Shown here in pieces: positions 22,722 through 33,999 of a stretch of 64,000 bases of DNA; the stretch's first letter is position 1, and every line of letters begins with the position of its first letter. Origin of the DNA: Guadua angustifolia (lineage: Eukaryota; Streptophyta; Magnoliopsida; Poales; Poaceae); contig CM070501.1 in assembly GCA_036346375.1 (NCBI GenBank), positions 51,253,326 through 51,317,325 of the forward strand, written 5' to 3'. Under the pieces are notes generated by a model. That model saw nothing but the letters and a program-made list of their open reading frames with translations. It ran no database searches and was not told where the DNA came from. The translations under genes were made by a program, and so were the position numbers.

Positions 22722-23621
22722 TGTCGGTGTTTCGAGAACCGGTGAGTAAATTTGTAGGTTTAGAGGGGCTACGCATTCCCGCTCCTTGAATGGTTAGACC
22801 AAAAGAGAGGAGGTCCAAGGTTTATCACCGGTTCAGCCGAACGTCCCTACTCCAAATCCGTGTGGTGGTGGGATGTTATTCACTCCGTGTATCCGTCGTG
22901 TTACAAGCGAGGTTGAGCTCGGCTCGGGGCACCTCGTGTACAAGGGTTACTCGGAATGGCTACAAGGGTGACTTGGGGCGATGTGTTCGACTGCCTAGAT
23001 CGTCCCCCCTCCGAAGGGCCACGCCTCCCCTTATAAAGCACCGGGAGGCGGTGGCGCGAGGTTACACGGAGTCGCAAAAGGAAAAAATGGATGGGACTCT
23101 CACGCCTCGGTTCGGTCCTTTGCCTCGGTGTCGATCGCTAGATCGGCCTTCGACGGGTGGTTGCACGCGTTGGTTGGTGAAGACGCGGAGGGGCGGCTCG
23201 GTCCGTTCCTCCGAAACGGCAGACTCGCTCTCTGGCTGCGTCAGTCTTGACGTCGAGGTTGTCGACCGGAGGCGTCTCGGGAAGCGCGGCGTCCCTCTTG
23301 CTCGACATGGCGAATCGTCGCATCGGTCGATCTAAGCGACCGATGGAAATTTGGTTCCGACGATCCGACGTCGCTTCCGGCGAATCTGAACCAAGCTCGT
23401 TAAGGCGGCTGTCGGTCCGACCCATTGGTTGGGTCAACCACGGGTCATCGTTCTTTGAGGTCGCGGGAGTTGGTCTGTGCGCTGGTCGGACCGCTCTCTG
23501 GGGTTGGCTTGGTCATAGGTCGTGGGCCTCCATCTTTGGGCTTCTTGTTTGAGGCCAGGAGCTGGGCATGCCCATATGCTTCTTCCGGTCATTGGGGATA
23601 CCTATGCCACGGTACTCGTTA
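22722..23621 (-). repeat. 3' LTR of the Gypsy element
   Basis: Pairs with 36162-37061. The plus-strand left end reads TGTCGGTGTTTCGAGAACC; the right end reads GGTACTCGTTA, where the partner has GGTACTCGTCA. A minus-strand TATA-like CTTTATAA lies at 23031-23038. Differences from the partner LTR include many one- to few-base indels. Confidence 0.9.
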
Positions 23622-23640
23622 ATAGCCCCCGAGCCCCGGC
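23622..23640 (-). other. Polypurine tract of the Gypsy
   Basis: On the minus strand GGGGCTCGGGGGCTAT directly precedes the 3' LTR, as a polypurine tract should. Its position confirms the LTR boundary at 23621. Confidence 0.7.
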
Positions 23641-23980
23641 GGGTCGGAGCCGGTCGGGGTTTACCTCGTTCAAGGGCGCTGGTCGATTTCGCCGGGTCTT
23701 GAAGGAAGACGTGGATGGACCCAAGAGCCCCGAGCGGATCGGAGAGCGGTCGGGGTTTACTTTTCGTAGGCGGCCGGTTGGTGACCTCGCTCTGGTGGTC
23801 GTCAACACGCAAGTGCATCGCTTAGACGGAGGCGGCCTCCTGTTGTCGGGCGTCCACCAAACGAGTTGGTCGTCGGTGCGGATCTTGCGGCGATCCGATG
23901 GATGGAACCGAGCCCCGGCGGATCGGAGAGCCGGCCGGGGTTTACCTCGTGCACGGAGGCATCCACCAGCGTCGTGATCT
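23622..23980. repeat. Three spaced copies of a tract-containing motif
   Basis: Motifs of the form 'gagccccggcggatcgga' followed by 'cggtcggggttta' occur at about 23630-23665, 23722-23762 and 23909-23945. The first overlaps the polypurine tract. The other two lie inside the internal region. Confidence 0.65.
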
Positions 23981-24803
23981 CGGTGTACTGTAAGATCGGT
24001 GTTGGCGCCAAAAGCAGATAAAAGCGCCCATGCCACGCCGTCGAGCGAGGTAGGCGGCGTTTCATCAATCGCCCGTCCGCAGGTGTGGGACCTGGAGGGG
24101 GTGAGCTAACGCGCGTTTGCCATACGTTGGCTTGAACGCCGTGCTCGCGCGAGCTGATAGCGGGTTTGTCCGAGTGGGCCCTGGCGGCTTCTCGAAAGGA
24201 GAACCGTCTCCGAGCGGACGTTATCCCGTCGCGGGCGCCCAACCTCTGGGGGCGACCCATGAGAACCTTTCTTTACTCGATCCCGTGTCGGACCCCAGGT
24301 CGTCCGCCGACCGGAACGCGGTGGCCGCCACCGTCGGCAGGTTCGCGGAGAGCGTGAAGTATGGTCTCGAACACGATTAAAGGTGATTGGGCGTTCACGC
24401 CCAACTAGAGGCCCACCGAGCTCACCTTATTTTCGTCCCTCGCTCGATTTTTTAGTGCTCGGGTGATGCATGCACCGCTTAGCGGTTAGGCGCGGAGCCC
24501 ACAACACTTTCGGTCGAGCCCCGAACATAAGTTCAGAGCCTTCCGCGGCTTCGAGGACCATAGCGGCCTTGGCGTGTTCTTTCAAATTTGGGAGCGAGGC
24601 TCGAGGAGCCGTACGTCGCTCTGCCCGATGCGTGGCCTCCTCGCCTGGCTGCTGTCCTGTCAGGAATTAACGCAAAGGCGACCAAGGATCGAGGCGTCAT
24701 ACCGTTGAACCGTCGCGACGGTCGGGGAGGGAAACGTACGCCGCTTGTGTCCGCGATTCCGTCTGTTTCTACGGACGCTGTCGGCCGATGGGCGCTGCGC
24801 TCT

Positions 24804-24815
24804 TATATATAAAAA
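24804..24815 (+). promoter_or_regulatory. TATA box ahead of the opposite-strand frame in the Gypsy
   Basis: TATATATAAAAA on the plus strand, about 150 bp upstream of the plus-strand coding remnant that contains the gypsy-type transposon domain. It points away from the element's own transcription. Confidence 0.5.
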
Positions 24816-24962
24816 GGGAGCCTCGGTCGGATTCCACGGTCTTTGTCTGTTCTTCATCTGCGAAAAGAAAAGGAAAGTCGAGGCGCTAAGTGAGGAAGCC
24901 AAAAATCTAGGAGAGGAATTTTCGCCTCGGCCCCTTCTCCGCCGTCGGTCCTGCGCCTTTGA

Positions 24963-25460
24963 GATGTCGTGGCGGAGTGCTCGTGCTTGACGCGCTCGCG
25001 TGGCTCGGGCGGCGAAGCGATTCCTTCCTCCGCGCGACGTGTCTCGGTGGAGGGTGCCGACGAGAGCCGTGACCCCAAAACCCGGCGACGGCGAGATCGT
25101 TGTGTCCGCGTCCTTCTTCGAGCGTTGAATCTCCTCCACTCGTTCGTTCGCGGACTTCTTCATTTTTACAAGGTGGAGGCGCACCACCTGAATCCTCACG
25201 GCGTGCTGCACATTGCGATCTTCATCCGCCGCGCGAGCCTTCTGAGGATCGAGCCCCATTGGGCCCTCTCGAGGTACTTCTTCCATATCTGGCGTGAAGG
25301 AAAGTCACGGCGGCACACAATTGGCGCCGACGGTGGCGCCGCCATCGGCTTTCCGGTCCAACGGGTGTCGAGTACATCGATATGAAGCGCCCGAACCGAG
25401 GATGGCACTCGAATGGTTCTACATTGAGAATGTGGGGGCGGCGCCCCGGCCTTCACCGGG
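24963..25460 (+). pseudogene. Opposite-strand Gypsy frame with 'putative gypsy type transposon' domain
   Basis: In plus-strand frames the region reads GLLHFYKVEAHHLNPHGVLH, then IAIFIRR, IEPHWALSRYFF and, in another frame, LEWFYIENVG. These are the landmarks of the plant domain that Pfam calls 'putative gypsy type transposon' (PF04195, number from memory). Several frame changes break it. It lies antisense to gag-pol, between integrase and the 3' LTR. Function of the domain is not established. Confidence 0.65.
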
Positions 25461-27219
25461 AGAGGACCGGAGGCGATGCCTGAATGGAACCGGCCAGCGG
25501 ACGCGAAGGAGAAGAGGAAGATGGAGGTGATCCTTGAGCAGACTTTATGGTCTCAAGAGGCGAGGCTCGACGAGACGCTGTCGTCCTGCGTTTGTGGCGA
25601 GCAGCGTTCAACCCCTCATGGATGAGCCTCACCCGGTGTTCGAGTCTGCGGAGAATCGACCCCATGAGGATGGAGCGCTCGGACCTCCCTTCGTCGGAAG
25701 TCGAGGCTCGCATGCTGGCGGTCTGGTCGTGAAGGCCACGGTGGCGGTCGTGGCGCCCGAGCCCTTCTCGTGGAAACCCCAAATCTGGTAATTAGGCGCC
25801 CCCCTTCTCCTCCTGCGTCCTTTGCCTTAATTCCTTGCATTTTGACTTGAACAGATTCCGACCCCTTCGGGGCTGCTTAGGGCATCCTCTCGGGCATGGT
25901 CACGGGAGAAGGAAATGAGGGGGCTGCCCGCCAAAAGGCCGAGTTGGAGGAGTCTGCTCGAAAAGAGCGCAGGAGAACAGGAGGAAGGAGAAGAGGAAGC
26001 TTCGCTCGGCCATGGCATGTGCGAGGACGTGTCGATGTCGACCGCTTTCTCGCGCCGACATGGGGTCGTCTTCAATGACGGCAGAGATCCCGCGACCGTA
26101 TAAGCGTTCGATTTGGCCGTGCGGCGGCGACGACGGAGGCGTTGATACTGAAGTCGTTGTTGGGTGCCCCAGCGAGGACGCCACCGGCATGGCGCCTCGA
26201 GGGAGGAGAGACGGCTGCCTTCACCGACGAGGCCGTGAAGAAGCGCGGTTATTCAAGCACCGCCGACGCGGTTAGCTTTGTTCCTTCATTATTTGCACCG
26301 TTTTGCTTGAGCCGCTTCCAACCGGCCTCGTTAAAGGATTTGCGAGGAGAGCTCGACGGAGGTGGTGGAATTGCCATCGAGACCGACGCCGCCACTCCGC
26401 CATTGAAGTTGAGATGCGCCATCCGGTTGAGCAAGTGGCGGAGGCGGCGTTAGTTGTGCCGCGGCGGCGATCTTTGCGTTAGATTCGCCGTGGTTGTCCG
26501 GAGTTGACCATGGTCGGCAGCGTCCACGAGGCCGGCGACCCAGCTGCTTCGCCGCGGAGCGGGCCGATGATGGTGGAGCTAACCTTGTGCCACCGGTCCA
26601 TCGAGGCGCCGCCGATCTCGCGCTGAAACCTTGCCGCCACCGCCACCGGCGGCAGCCAGAGAGGCATGCGGCACGGTGGCGGTGGTCGCCGACTTCGCCA
26701 CCGGTGGCACGAGAGGTCTCGCCGTCGGGCGAAGCCGCCGAAGACGGACGGGAACCTCGGCCGCCGTCCACCTTAATGCTCGACGGGAGCGACCGCTGGC
26801 GAGCCATCGTCACGCCGGATGACGGGCGAGCTTGGGAGTGGGCATCTCGCAAGAGGGCTCCGGAGAGCCAAGGCCGAGATGGCGGCGATTCGAACTGGCT
26901 CGAGCCGCCTCGAGTCCTCCGGCGTGGTCTTTGACGCGTCGCCGGGAGTTGACTGGCCGTATGCAGAAGTTGCGTTCAAAACTTCCCCGCCATTTCGGAC
27001 TTCATTGGGTCTCGTAATGATGTGTCAACCGGTTGCAGCGTCTGCGGGAGCGCTCGGAGGGTAAGTCCGGGTTCCTTTGCCGCTCAGACGGCCGGGCGCC
27101 CACGGAGGAGGATCGCGACCGTGAGCTCGAGCCTGCGTGGAGGCCCAGAAGCCGTGGTCGCGCGATCAAACGACGGAGGATACTCGTCGGTATTTGGATC
27201 AAGCCACCGGATCTCTGCA

Positions 27220-27390
27220 AGAAGAGCGCCGATAGCGAGCGCTTGAGGTCGAGGGTGTCCGGGCTCGAGGCCCTTCTGGGGGAGGCTTGCAGAGCTCGAG
27301 ATTCTGCTCGCGATGAGGTGGCCGTGGCGGAGAAGCTTCACGAGGAGGTCCGGTCGGCTCAAGCAATGATGATTCTCTACCGGTAAGGGT
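27220..27390 (+). pseudogene. Coiled-coil remnant of the opposite-strand frame
   Basis: The plus strand encodes RLRSRVSGLEALLGEACRAR and then DSARDEVAVAEKLHEEVRSA, a strongly heptad-like coiled coil. This kind of segment commonly follows the gypsy-type transposon domain in such accessory proteins. It is probably part of the same broken gene as 24963-25460. Confidence 0.5.
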
Positions 27391-28147
27391 CGTTATTCGG
27401 GTTGTTTTGGAAGGCGCCGTTGTCGGCGCTTTTACGATTTTTGCTCCAATCTTGAGTTGCGGAAGAACCTCGCGAAGTCGCGGATGCCGCCGGCGGTGGA
27501 GGAGCGTGACGGCGGTCACGCGAGGCGGCGCTTGGCTCGGCGCAAAAGGAGGCGGAGGACAACCGGACCGAGGCGAGTCGCCCGGTGGCGACCTTAGGAA
27601 AGGTCGGCGGCCGTTGTCTGCAACCGAAGTGCTCGGGACCATACGGGCACAAGCTTGCTTGCGATCGAAGCTAGCTCGTGTCTTGAGCACGCCGAGAAGT
27701 CGGTGAAGACGAGTCTTGCCACAGGAGCCACCTCTGCGCTTATTAACGCCATGTCCTTCTACAACGGATTAACTCGGACAACGTTAGCGGCGGGATCGCC
27801 AGAACAGACGACGAGGAGGTCCGTAAACCGCGCTCGAGCCGTGCCCCATGCCCGAATGATCGCCAGCCAGATATCGCCGCAGCGTCCTCCACGGGATTAT
27901 GAATGATGTTAGACATTACCTTTAAAGATGTAAAAAACTTTAACGTGTAATGAATTGGGGTTCGCCTTGTGTTCGTTTGCCGCTTTGAGCTGTTCCTTCG
28001 CGTTCGAAGCCGTAGCCCCGAAACCGCCGGGGTTTTTGGCGAGGCGTGGTTCGATTTCCGAGGAGACGCGAGGGAAGTGCTTAGCGAACCCTGAGGTCAA
28101 AAGGCGTCTATTCGTGCTTCATGCGGGGGGTAAGTGGCTCTGACCGT

Positions 28148-28510
28148 CCCGTGGTTCGCGCCGTACCGGTAGCCTCTTACCACAAAGCGCTACTTCGGAA
28201 CCGTAGCCACCGGGCGTGGGTCGCAGCTCACGGTCGGACGGTTTACTCCGCTAGGAAATAGCGTCGGTCGGGCCTCCGACCCGTATGAATGCGAATGACG
28301 TTGGGAAACAAAAGCATCCATCCACGCTCTAAACGGGAGAGGGACGTCCCCGACTGACTTGTGGCTCGCCTGACCGCTGGTAGCCTCATCGCAAAGCGCC
28401 ATTGAACCGAGCATTTGGGGCGTGAGCGCAGCTTGGGTCGGATAGGTTACTCTGCTAGGGAAGCCGAGTGGTCAGTCGGATCGCCGACCCGTATGAATGT
28501 GAGTGACATA
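28148..28510. repeat. Two diverged direct repeats of about 150 bp
   Basis: 28148-28300 and 28361-28510 share 'gtagcctc', 'aaagcgc', 'gtcgga', 'ttactc(c/t)gctaggga' and 'gacccgtatgaatg' in the same order. They lie within the accessory part of the Gypsy. Confidence 0.55.
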
Positions 28511-28849
28511 GCCCTTGAGTTCTCCAAAGAATGCGCTGGCCACCGCCATGATCGGCGGCATTGTTGGTCCTTCAAAATAATCGTAAAGGAGACCAGAGTC
28601 GAGACTTATCTTTTTGGTCGGTGAGTCGAAGCGACTTGCTTGGCTCGGCGCAGAACCGGAGTTGTCCGTATATCGTGGTCAGGCTTGAAGATTGAAGGGT
28701 CGCTGCTTCAGATTTAAACGGCGTCCTCCTGCGCCCGTAGAGCCGCCGCCGATTTAATGCGGAGTGGAATTTTAATGCATGTCGCGCATTGCGTGGCCGA
28801 GGAGACACCGTGAGCATGCGAGGCGAGGGCGGTTTCGGTGGGTGAACTT

Positions 28850-30000
28850 CGCCCTTATAAATCTGGTCTTTGGAGAAGCGGTAATTCACACGGCCCTATC
28901 GCTCATGTTGCCTTGCCTTCTCCATCTTCAAGTCCATTCTCAGAGGAACCTCTCGGTGGAATGGCGAAGTGGCGGCGATGAGAAGGTCGGGCAAGCGGTT
29001 AAGTGAGGGAGAGCGCGTGGTTCGCCCTCAAAACCTCTCGACGGAGGGCTCCTCCGAGGCGGCGGCGAGGGGCGGCTTGACTCGCCTCGCCGAGATTCTA
29101 TCTGGAGCCTCTTGGTGGGTAGGTGCTCTTCGTTGTTTTGGACGTGGTAGGGTCGCTGTTGACGCCCATTTTGACTTCCGCGCAGGTCGACCGCCTAGCG
29201 GGCGCCGGCGAAGCGCTGGCCGGGGCAGGCTCCAAGACTCCCCAGGCAGGGGTGGCTGCTTCCAGGGACCGGGCGGCGAGCATGGTGGGCCTTGGCTGGT
29301 GCGATCGCATGCTCGACTCGTGTCCCAGTGGGGGCCTCACTTGCCCGAGACGCAGTGTGGCGGCTGGCGCTGACTCGAGCCGCCCGAAGACGAGGCGGCT
29401 CACGGGCGCGTCTTTGGCTACCGAGGCGGAGATAGCCGCGCTGACGAGGGCTTCGACTCCACGCTGCGGGTTCTCCTTTCCATGCTCCGCCCGCTTATGA
29501 AAGCATGGGAGGAGCTCGATGCTGGGCGGAGCTCAACGAGCAGTTGAGCCCACTGTGGCGCAAAGCCGCCGGTCTCACCCGGCGGCCGAGGCGCTGGAGG
29601 GCTCGCCGAGGCTCTCGGGAGCGCTCCGCCGGGAGGGCGGAGGGTCGCCGCCCGACGGCGAGTACGTCTTTGGCGTCTTTGCGCGCGCCAAATGCGGCTC
29701 CTCGACTTAACGCCACCGCCTCCCACATCCGAGGCGACGCCCAGCGCTGCCAGAGCGGAGGCGGCGGAGTCTGGCGGGCGGCAGACTGGAGGTCTTGACG
29801 ACGAGACCGATGCGAGCGAGGTCTCCGGGGAGGGCGACGGGGACGACGCCTTCTTCGGCCCCGACCCTTAGGAGGCTGTCGCGCTCGCCCCTGGACTCGC
29901 TGTACAGGCGAGGCATCTCGGGCACTGGAGCGGCTCCCTCCGTCTTCGCGGTCCGGTCTGCTGTTTTGCAGATTTTTGTACTCTTTCTGCTTTAGGATGA
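28850..30000 (+). other. Second possible opposite-strand unit in the Gypsy
   Basis: CTTATAAAT at 28854-28862 is a TATA-like box on the plus strand. Frames that follow (for example VLDVVGSLLTPILTSAQVDR near 29135-29195, and an Ala/Arg-rich stretch to about 29990) look like a decayed coding region, but no domain was recognised. Confidence 0.35.
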
Positions 30001-30492
30001 ACATAAGTTGTTTGCCGTTTTATGTTCCTTCTCTTGTAATAGACACTTCGTGCTTTTGGTGAATCGTATCTTATCCTTCAGAAACTTCCTCGCGCTCAAT
30101 GTTTCCTTTCGTTGTACTCCCTGAGCCGAACGCCTGGTCATTACTAACCACCCGAGAACTCCTTTGCAATCGTCCGTGGGTCGCTCATTATGGGGGCCCT
30201 CCGCTCATGAGCCACTACTTGATGGTCGAGTCAAGAAAAACTCTAGGAGTTTTCACAAGACTTAGACCGTAGTGGCCGGGATGGTGGGTCCTCTTGGGAC
30301 CTTGGTCGACTGGGCGCCTACGCAACGAGGTTACGAGTAGAAGCCTCGAGCGTGTTCGCGCCTTCGGTTTGTCGCTAATAGGGACACTCGACCAATAAAG
30401 TTAGTTTGTGGAAAATCGCTGAGTTTTTCGATGTTCCAAGCGTCAAACAACGCGTTGCGTCGGCGTCCCTTAGTCGATAGGTCTTGGGCGGA

Positions 30493-33400
30493 TCACCTCC
30501 TACAAGTGAAGGGCCTTCCACGGAGGAGAAAGCTTGTGCTCGCCAACGTTGGATGAACTTGGCGCAGACTGTGTCGCCTATGTTGAAGGCTCGGCCGGAT
30601 CTGGCGACTCGATAAGCGTCGCGGCGTTCTCGATACTTGGCCGCCGGAGGATAGCAACGCGCGTTGCTTTCGAAATGGGTCGATGGCGTCTTGCTGTGAG
30701 TCTAGCCCTCGAGCTTGGTCGAAGGTTTGCAGCTTTGGAGCGCCGTACTCCAAGTCGGTTGGCAAGACAGCTTCGGCGCCGAACACCAGAAGAACGGCGT
30801 GAACCCGTCGGACGGGTCGGAGTGGTTCGCGAGCTCAGCGACGGAGGGCTTCGGCGCCCATCGCCTCGCCGACTTCTTCATCGGTTGAAGATTCGCGTTT
30901 GAGCCTCAGAGGATCATGCCGTTCGCCTCTCGGCACCGCCATTGTGCGGGTGGGCGGACGCGCCAATCGACGCGATATTGAAGTTGTCGCAGAATTAGAA
31001 ATTCCTTCCCGAAATCGCGTGCCATTATCGGTGATGATGGAGTTCGGGATCCCAAATCGGTGAACGATGCCGCAGAAGAAGTCGGCGCTTATGCGAGCGT
31101 GATAGTGGCGACAAGCCGCCTCTATCCACTTGGTGAACTTGTCCACCGCGATTTAAGAGGTGCGGAAGCCCCGGCGCCTTTTGAAAGGTCCGAGAGGTCG
31201 AGCCCCTGATCGCGAATGGCCATGTGATGGGGATCGTCTGGAGGGCTTAAATTTGGAAGGTGTGTCTGCCGGGCAAAAAATTGGCACCCTTCGCAGGTGC
31301 GAACAATTTGCTCGGCGTCAGCCACGGCGGTCGGCCAATAGAAACCTTGGCGGAAGGCCTTACCCACGAGGGATCGTGGTGCCGCGTGATGACCGCACAC
31401 CCCGCCGTGGATGTCGAGCAGCAACTCCTTACCTTGGTCGGTCAGGATGCATTTCTGGAGGACCCCGGAGGGACTCCTCTTGTAAAGGTCTTCGCCGACC
31501 AGGACAAAAGATTTCGCTCGCCGAGCGAGGCGCCGGGCCTCGGTCGGATCTGGGAGCGTTCCGTCCGATCAGCGATCGGCGAGGGCCTCCTCGGTCGATT
31601 CGACCATGAAAGCACGTCCCGACTTAAGTCGGATAACGCTACACTTGTTGATTGGCGGTTGGTTTCGGCGGTGGGTCCAATCGGATGGGCGGTTGGTGAA
31701 GGTCGTGAGCAAAGATCCGGTCGAGCGGGTCCCTTGCCGAAGCGAGGTTGGCGAGTAGTCGGCCTCGCCGTTATTACGTCGATAGTCGTGGTGAGCTCGA
31801 ACCCTTGAACTTCTCTTCAAGCTTATGCGCTTCACGGCGAGATCTTCGCCATACGGGGTCCGGGGCTCCGAGGCCTTCATGACCGGTCGACCACCGCCTT
31901 GGAATCGCCAGACACGAAGTCAGCCAGACGCCGAGGTCGGCGGCGATCCGGAGGCCGTTGACAAGGGCTTCAGACTGGCGGCGTTGTTCAGAAGGCGTCG
32001 AAGAAGCGGTCGGACGGCATATTGGACTTTGTTGCGAAGGAAGCGAAACGATCAGCAAATACGCCCCATTCTTCGTGTAGGATCCGTCGAAGTACATCGT
32101 CCGAGCTCGGGATCTTCAAATCGGAGGGGCTCGGGCGGTCCACTCCGCAAGAAATCTGCAAGGGCTTGGGATTTGATCGAATCCGGGACGAACGAAATAT
32201 CGTGGCCGTTGAGCTCGAGTGCCCACTTGGCTATCCTCCCGGCGTCGCGGTTGCGGATGATCTCGCCAGTGGCGAAGAGGTTACGACAAGAGACGGTCTT
32301 GCCGAAGTAGTGGATCATTTTTCTCTTCGCGATCAGGACCGCATAGAGTAGCTTCTACACCTGCGGGTAACGAGCTTTGGACTCCGAGAGCACTTCACTG
32401 ATGAAGTAAACCGTCGCTACACCTTGAGGGCGCCCTCTTCCGACCGCTTCGACGACGAGTGCGCGCTCTACGACCGGTCGTGGCGGCAATGTAGAGGAGC
32501 AGAGGCTCACACGGCCGGGTGCGGTCGGGGCCAGATCGGGCGGCGCCAGAAGGCCTTTAGTCGGTCAAGGGCTTCTGGGCTTCGGCGTCAAGCCCAAAGT
32601 GGTCGGATCTTCTCAGCTTTATAGAAGCGGCATCCGCTTCGCCAAGGCGAGACACGAACGGCTCAAAGCCGCGAGGCAACCCGTCGACTTTTGGGCGCCC
32701 TTTAGGCCAAGAACGGGCCCATCTTCATGATCGCGAAGATCTTCACCGGTTGGCTTCGATGCCACGCCGGATATCATGAAACCGAGAAGCTTCCCTTAGG
32801 AACTCGAAGACGTATTTTTCGGGTTGAGTTTTATGCGAAGCGTCGGAGGTTCGCAAAGGTTTCTTCGAGGTCGGCGACGAGGTCGCCGGCCTTTGGGGTT
32901 TTGACGACGATGTCGTCCACGTAAACCTCGATGTTACGGCCGATCTGGTCGTCGAAACAGGTGTACATGCACCGCTGATACATAGCACCCGCGTTCTTCA
33001 GACCAAAGGGCATTGTTACGTAACAAAACGAGCCGAAGGGAGTGATAAAAGAAGTCGCGAGCTGGTCGGACTCCTTCATCTGGATCTGGTGGTAGCCTGA
33101 GTAGGCATCCAGGAAGGAGAGCGATTCACACCCGGCGGTGGAATCAACGACCTGGTCGATCCGGGGCAAAGGAAAATGGTCCTTGGGACACGCCTTATTC
33201 AGGCCCGTGTAATCAACACACATCCTTCATTGCCCGATTTCTTTTTACAAGACGGGGTTGGCAAGCCACTCTGGGGTGGCGACTTTTATGAACCCCGCCT
33301 CCAAAAGTTTGGCTACTTCCTCGCTTATAAACTGCGCTTTTCTTCGTCGAAGCAAGAAGTAGGCGTTAGGCATCGCCCGACCGCCAGTCGAATATTGAGG

Positions 33401-33926
33401 GTGTGCTCGGCGACCTCCTTGGGATGCTAAGATGTCGGAGGTCTTCCATGCGAAGACATCCTGTTCGCCCGGAGGAAGTCGACAATGCCGCCTTCCTATT
33501 TGGTGGGGAGGCGGACCCTACCCGCACGGCCTTGGTCGGTCCTCGGGGTCAATCATGACCCTCTTCGTGTCCTCGGCGGACTCGAAGAATCCGGACCCGA
33601 CTTGTTGGAGCCAGGATCGGACCCGAGGTCTCCTTCTAGAGTTGTCGAGCTCGGCAGACGCGATGACCGCCGGAAACCAGAATCGCTTCGGCTTTCGCCG
33701 ATTGAAGGCAAAATTTGAAAAACGAGGCTACTGTAATGATGCCCCGTGGCCCTAGCATCTTCGACCGGTAGGTGTAGTTGGGGATCGCCATGAACTTAGC
33801 GTAGCACGGCCTCCCTAGGATTGCGTGGTAGGATCCTTGAACCTCACAACCTCGAAGTGAGGTTTTGCGGAAGTTCTCGGGCCCCCGAAGGTGACCGGCA
33901 GTCGACCGCTTAAGGGGTAGGCTCAT
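30493..33926 (-). pseudogene. Gypsy pol remnant: protease, reverse transcriptase, RNase H, integrase
   Basis: In minus-strand order: 33926-33636, a protease-region block (YHAILGRPCYAKFMAIPNY); 33223-32743, reverse transcriptase (DYTGLNKACPKDHFPLPRID, FLDAYSGYHQIQM, MPFGLKNAGAMYQR, VYVDDIVVK); 32330-31774, RNase H-like sequence (AKWALELNGHDISFVPD); 31424-30835, integrase (GVCGHHAAPRSL, CEGCQFFARQ, DKFTKWIEA, GIPNSIITDNGTRF); 30786-30493, the C-terminal FGAEAVLPTDLEYGAP block. The blocks are in different frames with internal stops, so no polyprotein can be made. Confidence 0.88.
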
Positions 33927-33999
33927 CTTGGCTCGATGACAAGTGAAAGGTGCCTTGCTCGGTCGCAGGTCGAACGCGCACTCCTAAGGCGTTGAGCGC

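Noticed and set aside
22790..23335. Long open frames within the Gypsy LTR
   Set aside because: LTR sequence; GC-rich DNA yields long chance frames, and the partner LTR does not keep them open.
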